Assembly: GCA_003971905.1 (NCBI GenBank) | Contig: RSEE01000031.1 | Span: 434,001-498,000 of the forward strand | Length of the DNA stretch: 64,000 nt | Direction of reading: 5' to 3' | Origin: Moniliella sp. 'wahieum' | Taxonomy: Eukaryota; Basidiomycota; Moniliellomycetes; Moniliellales; Moniliellaceae | Part shown: positions 12,074 through 22,700 of the stretch, one piece after another | Layout: the number at the start of each line of letters is the position of its first letter | Position numbering within the stretch: position 1 is the stretch's first letter | Translations under genes and position numbers: made by a program | Notes under the pieces: model-generated | What the model was told of the DNA's origin: nothing | Seen by the model: only the letters and a program-made list of their open reading frames with translations | Database searches by the model: none

Positions 12074-13245
12074 ATGCCCTCACTCTCGGCCCTTCTGGGG
12101 TACGACGCGCTTCCAGGGGGGCGCGGCGCCCCTGAGCACGCCTATCCTATCGGCGCCCATGGCCGGTAGCGCAGGTGGTGCCCTTGCCGCCGCTGTCACC
12201 CGTGCCGGTGGCCTCGGCTTTTGCGGGGCTGCGATGTACGATACTGGCAAACTGGCCGAGGAAGTCAACTTGGCCCAGGCCAGCTTAGGCTTCTCTTCTC
12301 CTTCGTCTGCCGATCGATCGCAAGGGCAACGGATCCCGATTGGAGCCGGGGTTCTCGTCTGGTACCTTTCCCAACTGTACGGAGGCAAGGTCCCTGAGCC
12401 CCACCAGGGCCCTGAGACAAGTGCGGCTCATGCCCTGGTTTATGCCCTGGCTCGCACCCGGTTGGCAGCCATTTGGCTTTCTTTTGGCTCCTTGAATGAG
12501 ACAGAAGCTTGGGTGCAGTACCTGCGGTATTGGGATGCCTACTTTGCCCACAAAGAACAGGATGAGCCTGTACGGGTCATCTTGGGTGTGGGTACGGTGC
12601 AAGAAGCTGAACAGGTGCTGCATCTTCGTCCCAACGCACTCGCTGTGACAGGAAACGAAGGCGGAGGCCACGGGGTGTCGGCCTCCCCCCCAGTGAGCGA
12701 CTTGCTGGCCCAGATCAAAACTCTCGTGCGTCCCCTCGGATCGGAAGGGCCTCTGTTGTTTTGCCGCTGGGGGATTGGCGACGGGGCACGATGCTGGGCA
12801 GCTGTTGAATCAAGGTGCCGATGGTGTGATTTTTGGCACACGATACCTGCTTACCCCCGAGGCGAATTACACCCCTGTTCAAAAAGATCTCCTACTCCAG
12901 GCAGGATCGAGTTCCAAGGCGGCGACCGTCCAGGGGTATGGGACTGGGGGGCCCACAGTACGTTCTTATGCTTTTGATTATGCGCGTCAAACCACCGCTT
13001 GGCCCGCTGGGGTAGATGGGCGTGGGTTGCGTAGCCGGACTGTGGATGAGTTCGATCCGGCTCGCCCAGAAGAGGCAAGCAAGACGTACGATGGAACCGA
13101 TCCCAACCGTGTGATCGTTTGGGCAGGAACGGGGGTGGATCGCATGCACGATATTCTACTACCAGCTAGCCAGCTGACTGCCCGTCTGGCCAGCGAGATC
13201 GCTACAGTTCAAGTGGGATCGGCAACTGCAGTACCTAATAACTAG
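12074..13245 (+). CDS. Nitronate monooxygenase (2-nitropropane dioxygenase family)
   Basis: This is an FMN-dependent TIM-barrel enzyme that oxidises alkyl nitronates such as propionate-3-nitronate. The N-terminus shows LSTPILSAPMAGSAGGALAA, the usual PM-A-GG substrate and FMN entry motif. GGLGFCGAAMYDT and LGVGTVQEAEQVL follow, then TGNEGGGHGV, the family signature (normally GxEAGGHxG). The C-terminal part has GADGVIFGTRYLLTPEA, matching the phosphate-binding end of the barrel. The ATG at 12074 (PSLSALLG) is the most likely start. The frame shifts shortly after it and again near 12765, after which the sequence continues as ATGHDAGQLLNQGADG. The length of about 390 residues is usual for fungal members. 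There are no co-oriented partners that would reveal a substrate. Confidence 0.85.
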
Positions 13246-15227
13246 TAACAACTGCCCTCACTGCCCGTTTATCATGATGTGTTACGTTTCCGGCTCGACG
13301 GTATGGACGATTGGACTGATGTGGTCCTGCGCATGATCGTTTGATATCCAAAATAGAGAAAACGAGAGATATCAAGTACGGCCAAACAATGGACCCTCCC
13401 TTGCGCGCTCTGCATTCTGTAGTATAGTAGTCGGCTGTATTAGGCATCTCACCTGCTCTGGAGACCTTACCCGACCGTCCACCGCCACGGGTGTTCCTTT
13501 TTCAAACAGTCGTGATAACCGTTAGGTATATTTGATGGGTCCGAATAGGTGTCATGGAGGGAGACCCAAGAGGGACCCACCCTTGTGTGGTGTAGGGATA
13601 CAAACCCTTGGACAGCCAATCGGATATGTCCAGTCTCAAATCCCGGTCGAACAGAGCGGGGGCCGAGGCGAGGGAGTGACCCTCTAGCTTAGGTGGCTGC
13701 CTGCGTGCAAAGGCCGCAGCCCAGACCCTCATCGAGGTAGGAGTAGCGTACGTAGGTCGTCAGACCAGTCGAGGGGGTCCAGAAACTCCGGGGTAACGCG
13801 TAACGGGGGTTAACTGGGGCGTTATCACACTCGACCCTCTGTAATAGGCGGAATCACAGAAGACGGACTCCTAACGAAGAGCAAGCGCTACTGAGAATGA
13901 GACCGCTGCTTGCAGTGTAGCCGACGTGAGTCGTAAATTCGTAAGGGTGTTAGTCGCTGGAACAGGGTGAACAGAAGGGACAGGGACAGGATGGTCGATA
14001 AGGACCACAGAGCTACCAAGCCTTAGACAGGGCTGTTTATATACAGAAAAGGACTGAACCAGGCCTCAAGCTTAAAGCCTCAAGTGTCTCAAGGCAGGTA
14101 TAAACAGAATGCGCGAAACTTTCCCGAGATAATACTTAGCCCACGCACTCAAAGGCCCTGATGTTCGGCATTCGGGCCCAGCAGGTAAAGGGTTCTGCCA
14201 AAACTGTTAAACGCGATGGTCATCAAGCATCGTACATGGTGCGCCGCAGATCATATCCAGCATGGATAAGGTGTCCGCTGGCTCTCGCTCGTTAGTCTAA
14301 ACGGACCGACGCGTATTTTGATGAGATGTCTATGACATAATGCGGGGCTCTGCGCCCGAAGGTAACCACAGGGGCCCCCGTTACAATAGGCGAATATATA
14401 TACAACCGATCGCAGGAAGAGCAGAGGGGCAAGCGGACTGGTTTAGTGTTAGGCTTGGTTTTAGCTTGGTATGGTGGATCTCACTGCGCCTGCGCCTGTG
14501 CCTGCGCCTGTGCACCATACGGTATGAAGTGCTAGGGGGGCATTGGATTGAGATATGCACCAAAAGTAGTAGCCCCGCATATGCCCTATAGTTTGGCTGA
14601 TCTCGCTCATCCCATTTCCAATTTCGTCGTCCCGAGCTTCTCACTCCTTCCATGTTTCTTCCACTTCGCACCATGTCCTCTGCTCTTGCTTCTTCCCCAA
14701 GAGAACGATTACTACACCCCTTGGCCTAGTCCCGACTCTGGTCTTCCTCGCCTTAGCCCCGACTGTGACACACCGTACGTAGAGAGAAAAAAAAGAGGCA
14801 CATGGGCGGGCGAGATATGGTTGTGGCACGGCGGAAGAGGTGAACGCACTTAGGGTCAAATAATGCTAAAAAGCGGGCATTTCTTCCGAAACAACCAGGT
14901 ATATAGGTAGGCCACAAGCATAGCTGGCTAAGAGGTATATAGAAGGGTATAGATATAGGCAGTATAATAGGCGGGGGGGGGATGTGGATCTCGGTATCGA
15001 TATGTGGCCTCCCGAGTAGAGAGAACTTTGTCTGTGTCGGAGTCGAGAAGAGGCCTTCCCCCCTCCCAAATCTTTGAAAAGGGATCTAAGGCGCAGGACA
15101 GAAACAGGGGCTTCTTGTGTTAGAAGTGTCGTTTGACCAGCTTCACCGGAGGAATTCCTTTATGAAAAGCAGAATTTCGATTCAGCTGCAGATCCCATGG
15201 TTGGGCTTCACCTCGATGAGCATCAAA
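13246..15227. other. Gene-poor, lower-GC region
   Basis: About 2 kb without a supportable protein gene. The sequence is visibly more AT-rich than its neighbours, with TATATA words near 14395 and 14935-14950 and AAGCTTAAAGC-like words at 14063-14083. Open frames are all below 101 codons and lack conserved motifs. I looked for rRNA, U-snRNA, RNase P and SRP RNA signatures and could not convince myself of any. Confidence 0.4.
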
Positions 15228-15299
15228 GCCTCTTTGGCTCAATGGTAAGGCGTCGCACTCGTAATGCGAAGATTAGTCGTTCGATTCGGCTAGGAGGCA
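15228..15299 (+). tRNA. trnT-CGT: tRNA-Thr, anticodon CGT
   Basis: A complete 72-nt cloverleaf without an intron. Acceptor GCCTCTT pairs with AGGAGGC, with one G-U pair, and the discriminator is A. The D arm is GCTC-AATGGTAA-GGC. The anticodon stem TCGCA/TGCGA encloses CTCGTAA, giving anticodon CGT, which reads the Thr codon ACG. The variable loop is AGATT. The T arm AGTCG-TTCGATT-CGGCT holds the B box. A T run right after the gene (15302-15307) fits Pol III termination. Confidence 0.95.
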
Positions 15300-16100
15300 A
15301 TTTTTTATTTGGGTTTGCAGTGCTCACTTTTGAAGAAACCAACCGACGTTACTACTGTGTGTTTACTGATCAGATGGGATCAATGATGCTTACACACCCT
15401 TATCACGTTCGACTTCTCTGTATAATACTGATCAGATGGAATATCAATGACTCACTCTCAACGGGGCCCACAACAGTCTATAGCCATGGGGGTTGAGCCA
15501 GTATCTTTTTCACTTCAATGTTTGGCCTCTCTCTCCTATGAAGCTGCTTCAGCTCTTGGATATGAATAGTTGCTCGTGTGGGCGAGGGCGGTCTTCACTG
15601 GGGGAGCAACTAGGCCATAGTATACCATCTCACAAAACCATGAATGTGGTGGTCGACGGTATGCCCTCAGGCCTGTTCGGAGCTGTGATCGATGCACAAA
15701 ACACAAGAACGCTTTTTGAGACCATAATGCCCTGATGGGAGAGGCCGAGCCTATATATAGAGAGATAGATATGGAAATAGAGAATTATGCTTTCGAGATG
15801 CCTTTGACTTCTTTGAATTGATGGGCGCGAGTTGCCGCAAAACACTGGAGGAGCGAGCGCGTGAGGTGGGTCTCATTGTATGCGTTTCTTGTGTGTTCTC
15901 CCTTTATTATTTTTGGGAAAATTCGCTGTAGATGAGGTGACATTCTATGGAATAAAGGAACGGAGCGGCACGACCGGACATAAGGACAAGCTCGGCCGAA
16001 CAGGCGTAGGTATGTGGCCCTGAGATCCTGAGATCCTGAGATCTGAGGCCGAACTAGCGTGTCAGCATGCCTCAGGCCCCAGGGGACTATTAGACGCGCT
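15300..16100. other. Intergenic, tRNA-Thr to RNR1 upstream region
   Basis: No gene is seen. There are two copies of a TACTGATCAGATGG word about 60 bp apart (15364 and 15425), and a tandem TGAGATCC repeat at 16021-16043. Open frames of up to 80 codons lack ATG starts or family motifs. Confidence 0.4.
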
Positions 16101-16107
16101 AGTAGAC

Positions 16108-16217
16108 ACGCGTCGCAGGCACGCGGCAGATGGAACGCGTCGGGAAGCGCGTCACGCGTCGCGCAGGCCAACACACTGGAGACGCCCATTAACCAAAGCG
16201 CGTGACGCGGGACGCGT
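16108..16217 (+). promoter_or_regulatory. Cluster of four MluI cell-cycle boxes (MCB) upstream of RNR1
   Basis: Perfect ACGCGT hexamers occur at 16108, 16135, 16154 and 16212, with several near matches (GCGCGTC, GACGCG) between them. In yeasts this site binds MBF (Mbp1/Swi6 or Res/Cdc10-type factors) and drives G1/S expression of DNA-synthesis genes, classically ribonucleotide reductase. The cluster lies 390-500 bp upstream of the RNR1 start codon. Four copies in 110 bp, directly before this gene, are unlikely to be chance even at this GC content. Confidence 0.8.
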
Positions 16218-16606
16218 CGGTGGGCTGTCGATTGTGCTGTGGGCTGGCAGTGCAGCACAGTGCTGGGACGCGCCATATCAGATGGCTGCCGCACGCACGC
16301 ACTGCCGCAGTCAGTGGACGCGGGCGCTCGGCTACACACTGGCGCCGCCCCACTCGGTGTGGCCCGCCGCTGTGGGACGGTGGGACGCACGCAGCCGCAC
16401 GCGCGCACACTGGCCTTCTGCCCGCACCACTCGCATTGGCGCTGCCTCAGCATGCCGCACAGGTTTTAAGGCGCGTCGCGTGGGCGCGTTTTCTCTCCTT
16501 GCCACCATCCACCACTCCTCGGCCCACCAACCCCCTTGCTAGCCGCCCGGCCACCTCTTCTCTTCCGCGCCCTTCCCTGGCCTCCGCCTGTCTGCCCCTA
16601 CACACG

Positions 16607-19300
16607 ATGCTTTACGTGTATAAACGCGGTGCGTGTTCCTCCCCTCCCCCCTCCCATTTCGGCAGCGACGCGCTTCACGTCGTGCCCCGTGCTGACTCGT
16701 TTTGTCCTCCTCCAGACGGCCGCAAGGAGTCGGTCAAGTTTGACAAGGTTACTGCCCGCATCAGCAAGCTCTGCTATGGCCTCGACTCCAATTATGTTGA
16801 TCCCATCGAGATCACCCGGCGCGTCATTGAGGGCATCTACGATGGTGTAACCACTGTGGAGCTTGACAACCTGGCTGCCGAGACCGCTGCCTACAAGACC
16901 ACCACCCACCCCGACTACGCTGTCTTGGCTGCTCGCATTGCGATCTCCAACCTTCACAAGGAGACCAAAAAGCAGTTCAGCCAGGTCATCCAAGATCTCT
17001 ATGACTACATCAATCCCAAGAACGGCAAGCCCTCGCCCATGATCTCTGAAGAGACATACCAAGCTGTTATGGCCAACAAGGACCAACTCGATGGCGCCAT
17101 CATTTTTGAGCGCGACTTTCACTACAACTTCTTTGGTTTTAAGACGCTCGAGCGCTCCTATCTCCTCCGCATCAACGGCAAGGTCGCCGAGCGTCCTCAA
17201 CACATGCTGATGCGTGTTGCCGTTGGTATTCACGGCCATGACGTTGATGCGGCGATCGAGACATACAACCTCATGTCGCAGCGCTACTTTACCCATGCTT
17301 CCCCTACTCTCTTCAACGCCGGCACACCCCACCCGCAGATGGCCTCCTGCTTCCTCGTGGCAATGAAGGACGATTCGATTGAGGGTATCTACGACACGCT
17401 CAAGACGTGCGCCATGATTTCCAAGACTGCCGGCGGGATTGGGCTGCACATCCACAACATCCGCGGTACTGGCTCCTACATTGCCGGTACCAACGGTGTC
17501 AGCAATGGGATCGTGCCTATGCTTCGTGTCTTTAACAACACTGCCCGTTACGTTGATCAAGGTGGTAACAAGCGCCCGGGTGCATTTGCCATCTACGCCG
17601 AGCCTTGGCATTCGGACATCTTTGAGTTTGTTGAGCTGCGCAAGACGCATGGCAAGGAAGATTTCCGTGCGCGTGAGCTCTTTTACGCGCTCTGGATCCC
17701 CGACTTATTCATGAAGCGTGTTCAGGCCAACGGGGAATGGTCGCTGATGTGCCCGAACGAGTGCCCCGGATTGTCAGACGTGTATGGGGATGAGTTTGAA
17801 GAACTGTACCAACGCTACGAACGCGAAGGCCGGGCCAAGCGTACGGTTAAGGCGCAGAAGCTATGGTATGCTATCCTCGAGGCACAGACAGAAACTGGTA
17901 ACCCCTTCATGCTCTACAAGGACGCTGCAAACCGCAAGTCCAACCAGAAGAACCTGGGCACGATCAAGAGTTCCAACCTCCACTCTGCACCGAAATTATG
18001 GAGTACAGCGCCCCCGACGAGGTGGCTGTGTGCAACCTGGCTTCCATTGCTCTCCCCACGTTCATCGATCAAGAGACCAAAACGTATGACTTTGCCAAGT
18101 TGCACGAAGTCTCCAAGGTGCTTACCTCCAACCTCAACAAAATCATCGATGGCAACTACTACCCTGTTGAGGAGGCCAGGCGGTCCAACATGCGCCACCG
18201 CCCGATCGGCATTGGTCCAAGGTCTTGCCGATGCGTTCCAGATTTTGGGCATGCCGTTCGACAGCCCCGAGGCGCGCAAGTTGAACGTCGACATCTTTGA
18301 GACGATCTATCATGCCGCCTTGGAGCGTTCGAGTGAGATTGCCGCCAAGTTGGGCCCGTACGAGACCTACGCTGGCTCCCCTGTCTCGCAGGGCGAACTG
18401 CAGTACGACATGTGGGGGGTCACCCCGTCCAAGCGCTGGGACTGGGCTGGTCTCAAGGCCAAGATTGCGCAACACGGTGTGCGCAACTCGCTCCTGCTTG
18501 CCCCCATGCCCACCGCCTCTACTTCTCAAATTCTCGGGTTCAACGAGTGCTTTGAGCCGTACACATCCAACATTTACTCGCGTCGTGTTTTGGCGGGCGA
18601 CTTCCAGGTGGTCAACCCCTGGTTGCTACGGGACCTGGTCGAGGCCGGGCTGTGGGACGAGACGATGAAGAACCGGATCATTGCGCATGGCGCTCGATTC
18701 AAGGTGTGGATGGCATCCCTGCGCACATCAAGGCGCTGTACAAGACGGTCTGGGAGATTTCGCAGAAGGCGATCATTGACATGGCGGCGGACCGCGGTGC
18801 GTTTATCTGCCAGTCGCAGAGCATGAACCTGCACCTCCAGGCCCCCACATTGGCCAACTCACTTCGATGCACTTTTACGCTTGGAAGAAGGGGCTGAAGA
18901 CGGGTGCTTATTACCTCCGCACTCGTCCGGCCGCCAACGCGATCCAGTTCACTGTGAGCCAGGAAGAGCAGAATTTGGCCAAGGCCAAGGCGAAGGAGGA
19001 GCGTGCTACCCAGAAGGCCAAGCAGGCTGCACAGAAGAACACCCTTCTTGTGCCTGGGGCCGCGGATGTGCCCAAGCTCAGCGATGACGGGAATGTGACC
19101 ACCGACGGCCCTGGCCGCTCGCCCGTGGCTGCGTCCGACGGCACCACAGCTTCGTCTTCGACCAAGCCGGCAACCGAGGATCCAAGCCAGGACCCGGGTT
19201 CCTCGCGGCGCTCGCGCGGCAGGAGCAGCGTCAACTCGAAGCGGACAAATTGGCTTGCAGTCTGGAAAACCCGGGTGCGTGCACGATGTGCTCGGGCTAA
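16607..19300 (+). CDS. RNR1: Ribonucleoside-diphosphate reductase large subunit (class Ia)
   Basis: Cytosolic R1 subunit that reduces NDPs to dNDPs with the R2 radical subunit. Exon 1 codes for MLYVYKR; an 87-nt intron (16629-16715, GTGCGT, CTGAC, CCAG) joins it to [19 protein letters not shown], the ATP-cone domain. Visible motifs are MASCFLVAM (first active-site Cys), [26 protein letters not shown], the catalytic Asn-Leu-Cys-x-Glu region, [58 protein letters not shown] and the C-terminal redox tail GACTMCSG just before the stop codon. Frame breaks occur near 17981 (five extra bases), 18212 (two missing), 18692 (GG to G) and 18856 (AAA to AA). The first two cancel. The length of about 860 residues fits eukaryotic R1. 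Upstream MCB boxes indicate G1/S control. Confidence 0.96.
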
Positions 19301-19735
19301 ATTTGCTTTTCTTCACAGAGAGGCCTCAGTGTGGACGTCAGGCCTGTGAGCCCGAGGCCTCATTGATCATCGCCCACTCTCTCTCCTCTTTCTTCGCTCT
19401 CCTACTCTTCTTGCTGCCGCTCCCTTGTATTGCTGCCCCGTTATACAGCTCGTGCTTCGTTGTATTTGATTCGATGGTTCTTTATTGTTCGGTGTGGTGT
19501 GGTTTATATACGTGGTGGCCCGAGTAGCCCCATCCACCGGCGATGGCAATACATCCACAGAAGACGAAGGCCTGGGCCCCGCGAGTGTCACGTGACCAGG
19601 CAACGGGGGTGGATCCTTTGAAAGTATCACGCGTGCTTGGCGCTCCAACGGACGCACAACGCGAGAAGAGCTAAATTTGCAACTCCATCTACCTCCATCT
19701 CGCCCTCTGCCCCTCCTCCGCGCGCCAGCTAGCCG
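19301..19735. other. Spacer RNR1 to SEN1
   Basis: It holds the RNR1 3' region and the SEN1 promoter. No gene or known factor site is seen. Confidence 0.4.
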
Positions 19736-22700
19736 ATGGCAGATGCGTATGATCTGGCACACACCGCTTGAGCGCCGCGCGAGCTTGCCATCTACAGCCG
19801 CCTCGTCACCCGCACCCTCCGTCGTTGCGCGCCCAGGCCACAGCCGATCCCGATGCCTGATCCACCTCTTCTGCCACGACAGCCTCTTTGGCCAATACGA
19901 CCCCTTCTGCCTCTCTGTCTTGCGACGTAGCCAGCTCTACTGACGGAAGGAACATACCACCTTACGCTGTCATCCAGTCCGCCATGCTCCGCATCTTCTC
20001 GTTCAAGGATAGGAGGAGGCGCGCGAGTGGATCCGCCTGCTGTGGCGCTATCTTTGCCTGTTCGCATTGTTACCGCGGCTATTTATCCGGACGCAGTTTA
20101 CTCTCTAGCTAGGGCGTACTTGGCGCGCTCTTCTCTTCTTACCGATGCTGTTGTGCTGACATCCGATCCCAGGCTGTCCAAGTCCTACCCTCCCAAGAAC
20201 ATTGACCAACTCATCAACTTCATCGATCGCTCCGAACAGGTCGCCGTTCTACTGTCTTGTGGCGGACGGAGTCTTGGAGTCGGTGGTCGATGCTGAGAGG
20301 AACAGACAAGCCTCAGTGCAGAGTCAACCTCTACCGTCCCCGTAAGGAACCTCCACCTACGCCCTTGGGCCAAGCATCGGCACCTCCGAGGCGTTTGTTC
20401 TTTGCCAAATGCTGGGTGTTCCTGAGAGGATGACCTTCGCCATGCTCTTGCTCTCTTGCTCGAAGAAGATCCCGATACTCATTTGCCCCACCATCGCATT
20501 GTAGTGTGCGCCCCTGGCCTGGTTGCGCTCCTTGCCGATTCCAATCTCGGCTTCGGCAGTGGGGCCGAACGATGCTGAAACAGCTCCCTCCCCTTCAAGC
20601 CCAGCTCATACCCCAACCACCCCCAGTGCACCCTACAGCAGACGACCCAGATGCTTGGCAGCATGGTGGTGATGCGCATCGTTGGGAACAAATCTTTCGT
20701 CCTTGGTCCGAGACCCTTTCGGACCCCGCGACGTTGGTGGAACACAAGGTGGCGCTGTGGCAGAACCTTACTCTTACCCTCTCTCGTGCGCCAGCAGATG
20801 TGGTACGATTGCAGCCACTTTCTTTTTCCCGGTCACTCTACAATGCTTGGGGAACTCGGCGCCTTACTTTGCGATGTGCTTCAGACCTACACACTAATCC
20901 TCCACCAACTCGGCCCCGTATCTGGTCCGACACAAGTGACGATGCCGAGTACCCGTCTGTCATTCTTTCCTCTGTCCTGGAAAACGTCAACTTCGGTCCT
21001 TGCTCCAACATTCAGGGAATGAACCGTGGACATGGGCGTGGGCGTCGGCACACTACGCTCCCTTCCTCCTGGCCAGACACAATTCTCTTCCACGGTCAAG
21101 ACGCTGGCCCACTGGGTCTTCATAACGATGCAGTTCCCCTCTGTATCGGACGAACTCAAGACCTGGGCAATCGAGCATGGCGTGGCTATGTTTTTGACCT
21201 TGCTCGGCCTTCCTCCCCTCCGCTTATCCCACCCCCTCCAATCTCCTGCTACAATACCAAAGCGGTTCAGGACGAATCGGCCATAGCAGCTCAGGCTTTG
21301 ACCCCCTACGCCTCCACCTTGGTCTCGGTCGCTTTGTATGACCTTCTTCCCAACGCCACGCTCCGCCTTTCCTTGGACAGCTCAGTGGGTCAGTCTTGCC
21401 GCGAACTCTTGTCCCGCCTTTTGCTCTTCGATGCGTGCAAAGTACGGACGCCGTTTTGGGGACTTGGCCAATATGCTGCAAGCCCACCTGAACGCGTGGA
21501 AGCGGCGACCCAAGCTCACCTTCACCTCGGCCCAAGTGGACGCCTCGGGCAAGGTGACCAAGCGGGCGGAGGAGATGTCGCCGAAGCAGCGAAGGCAATA
21601 GTACGTGCTGCGGCACAGCAAACCTACCCCCCCCCGCACGCCACGAGAGGTGTATGGGAGGCGTGCTACGCGGCGGTGCGCACGCCTTCCTCTGCCAGGG
21701 CCGCTTTTGCTCTGTGGCCCCACCCCTCTGTGTGGTATCTGCCATCATGGAGCCCACACCCGACCTGCTCGACTTCACCCAAGGCGATGCTGCTTTTGCC
21801 CCCGCCGAGTTCCATGCCTACAAAGCCGTCGTTACCGCTCGATCGTGCCATTAGCCAGGCATTGGACGATATGCGGACCAACGCAAGAGTTGCTACAAGA
21901 GCTCGCCACCGGTTTCAGAGTCGGACCTGAACCTGCTTTGTACCCAGCACGCAGGCGCATTGGTTCAGCTCAACCTCAGCCCAGAGACCTCGACTCACAT
22001 TGGGGCGCAGAACATGGTGCGGGCGGCATTTGATGATGTGGCAGAGCGAAGTGATTTTTCGTGCTCTCATCGTGTTGAGCCCAAACGACGCGTTGAGCGG
22101 TCTGGAAACGTTCCTCTTGTCTTTTGTTGATGTGGCAGATCGTTCGATGGAGGCCAATAAGCTGGCCGAATGGACAGTGCGCAGTTTAGCCGACATCCTT
22201 GACGTTTTGACCAACACCCGCGACGGACTCTTACGGCCAGGGACGCCCCACTCGTTCTTGTCTGATCAGCAGACCAGGGCGATCGTGTCGCGTCGCCTGG
22301 CACAGACGTGGGCCTGATGGCCCGCTCGCTCGCCATCATCTTTGACCGCACAACACTTTGGTCCCAACTGCTCAACCGGGACGCAATGGTCACCTGGTTC
22401 CGTGATGTGAACCTTTTTGCCAGCGAGATGGTGGAGCAGCTTCAGACAATCCAAGATGCCGGTGCGCTCGCCCAACCTGCCTTATCCGCCGCCCAATTCA
22501 CTCTGGCAATGGTTTCGCCTCTACAAAAGGCAATCCAGTGGCTTCGACTCAACGACAGCGAGATTATGCAGGAGACGCTCTCTTTTGTGCAGCAAGCGCT
22601 ACTCATCTTTTCACCCGACCTTCCCTTACCGGCTTCTGCCAAGGCTGGCATGCTTCATTGGGTCGATAGCCAAATGGCCATCAAGGATGCTAGCAAGCGC

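Noticed and set aside
13740-14200. Possible rRNA-like or RNase P-like RNA
   Set aside because: A few words (such as ACTGGGGCG) recall large-subunit rRNA, but I could not extend any match on either side. Kept only as an unexplained region.
15493-15735. 80-codon plus-strand frame near tRNA-Thr
   Set aside because: Its first codon is TTG, not ATG, and it has no recognisable domain.
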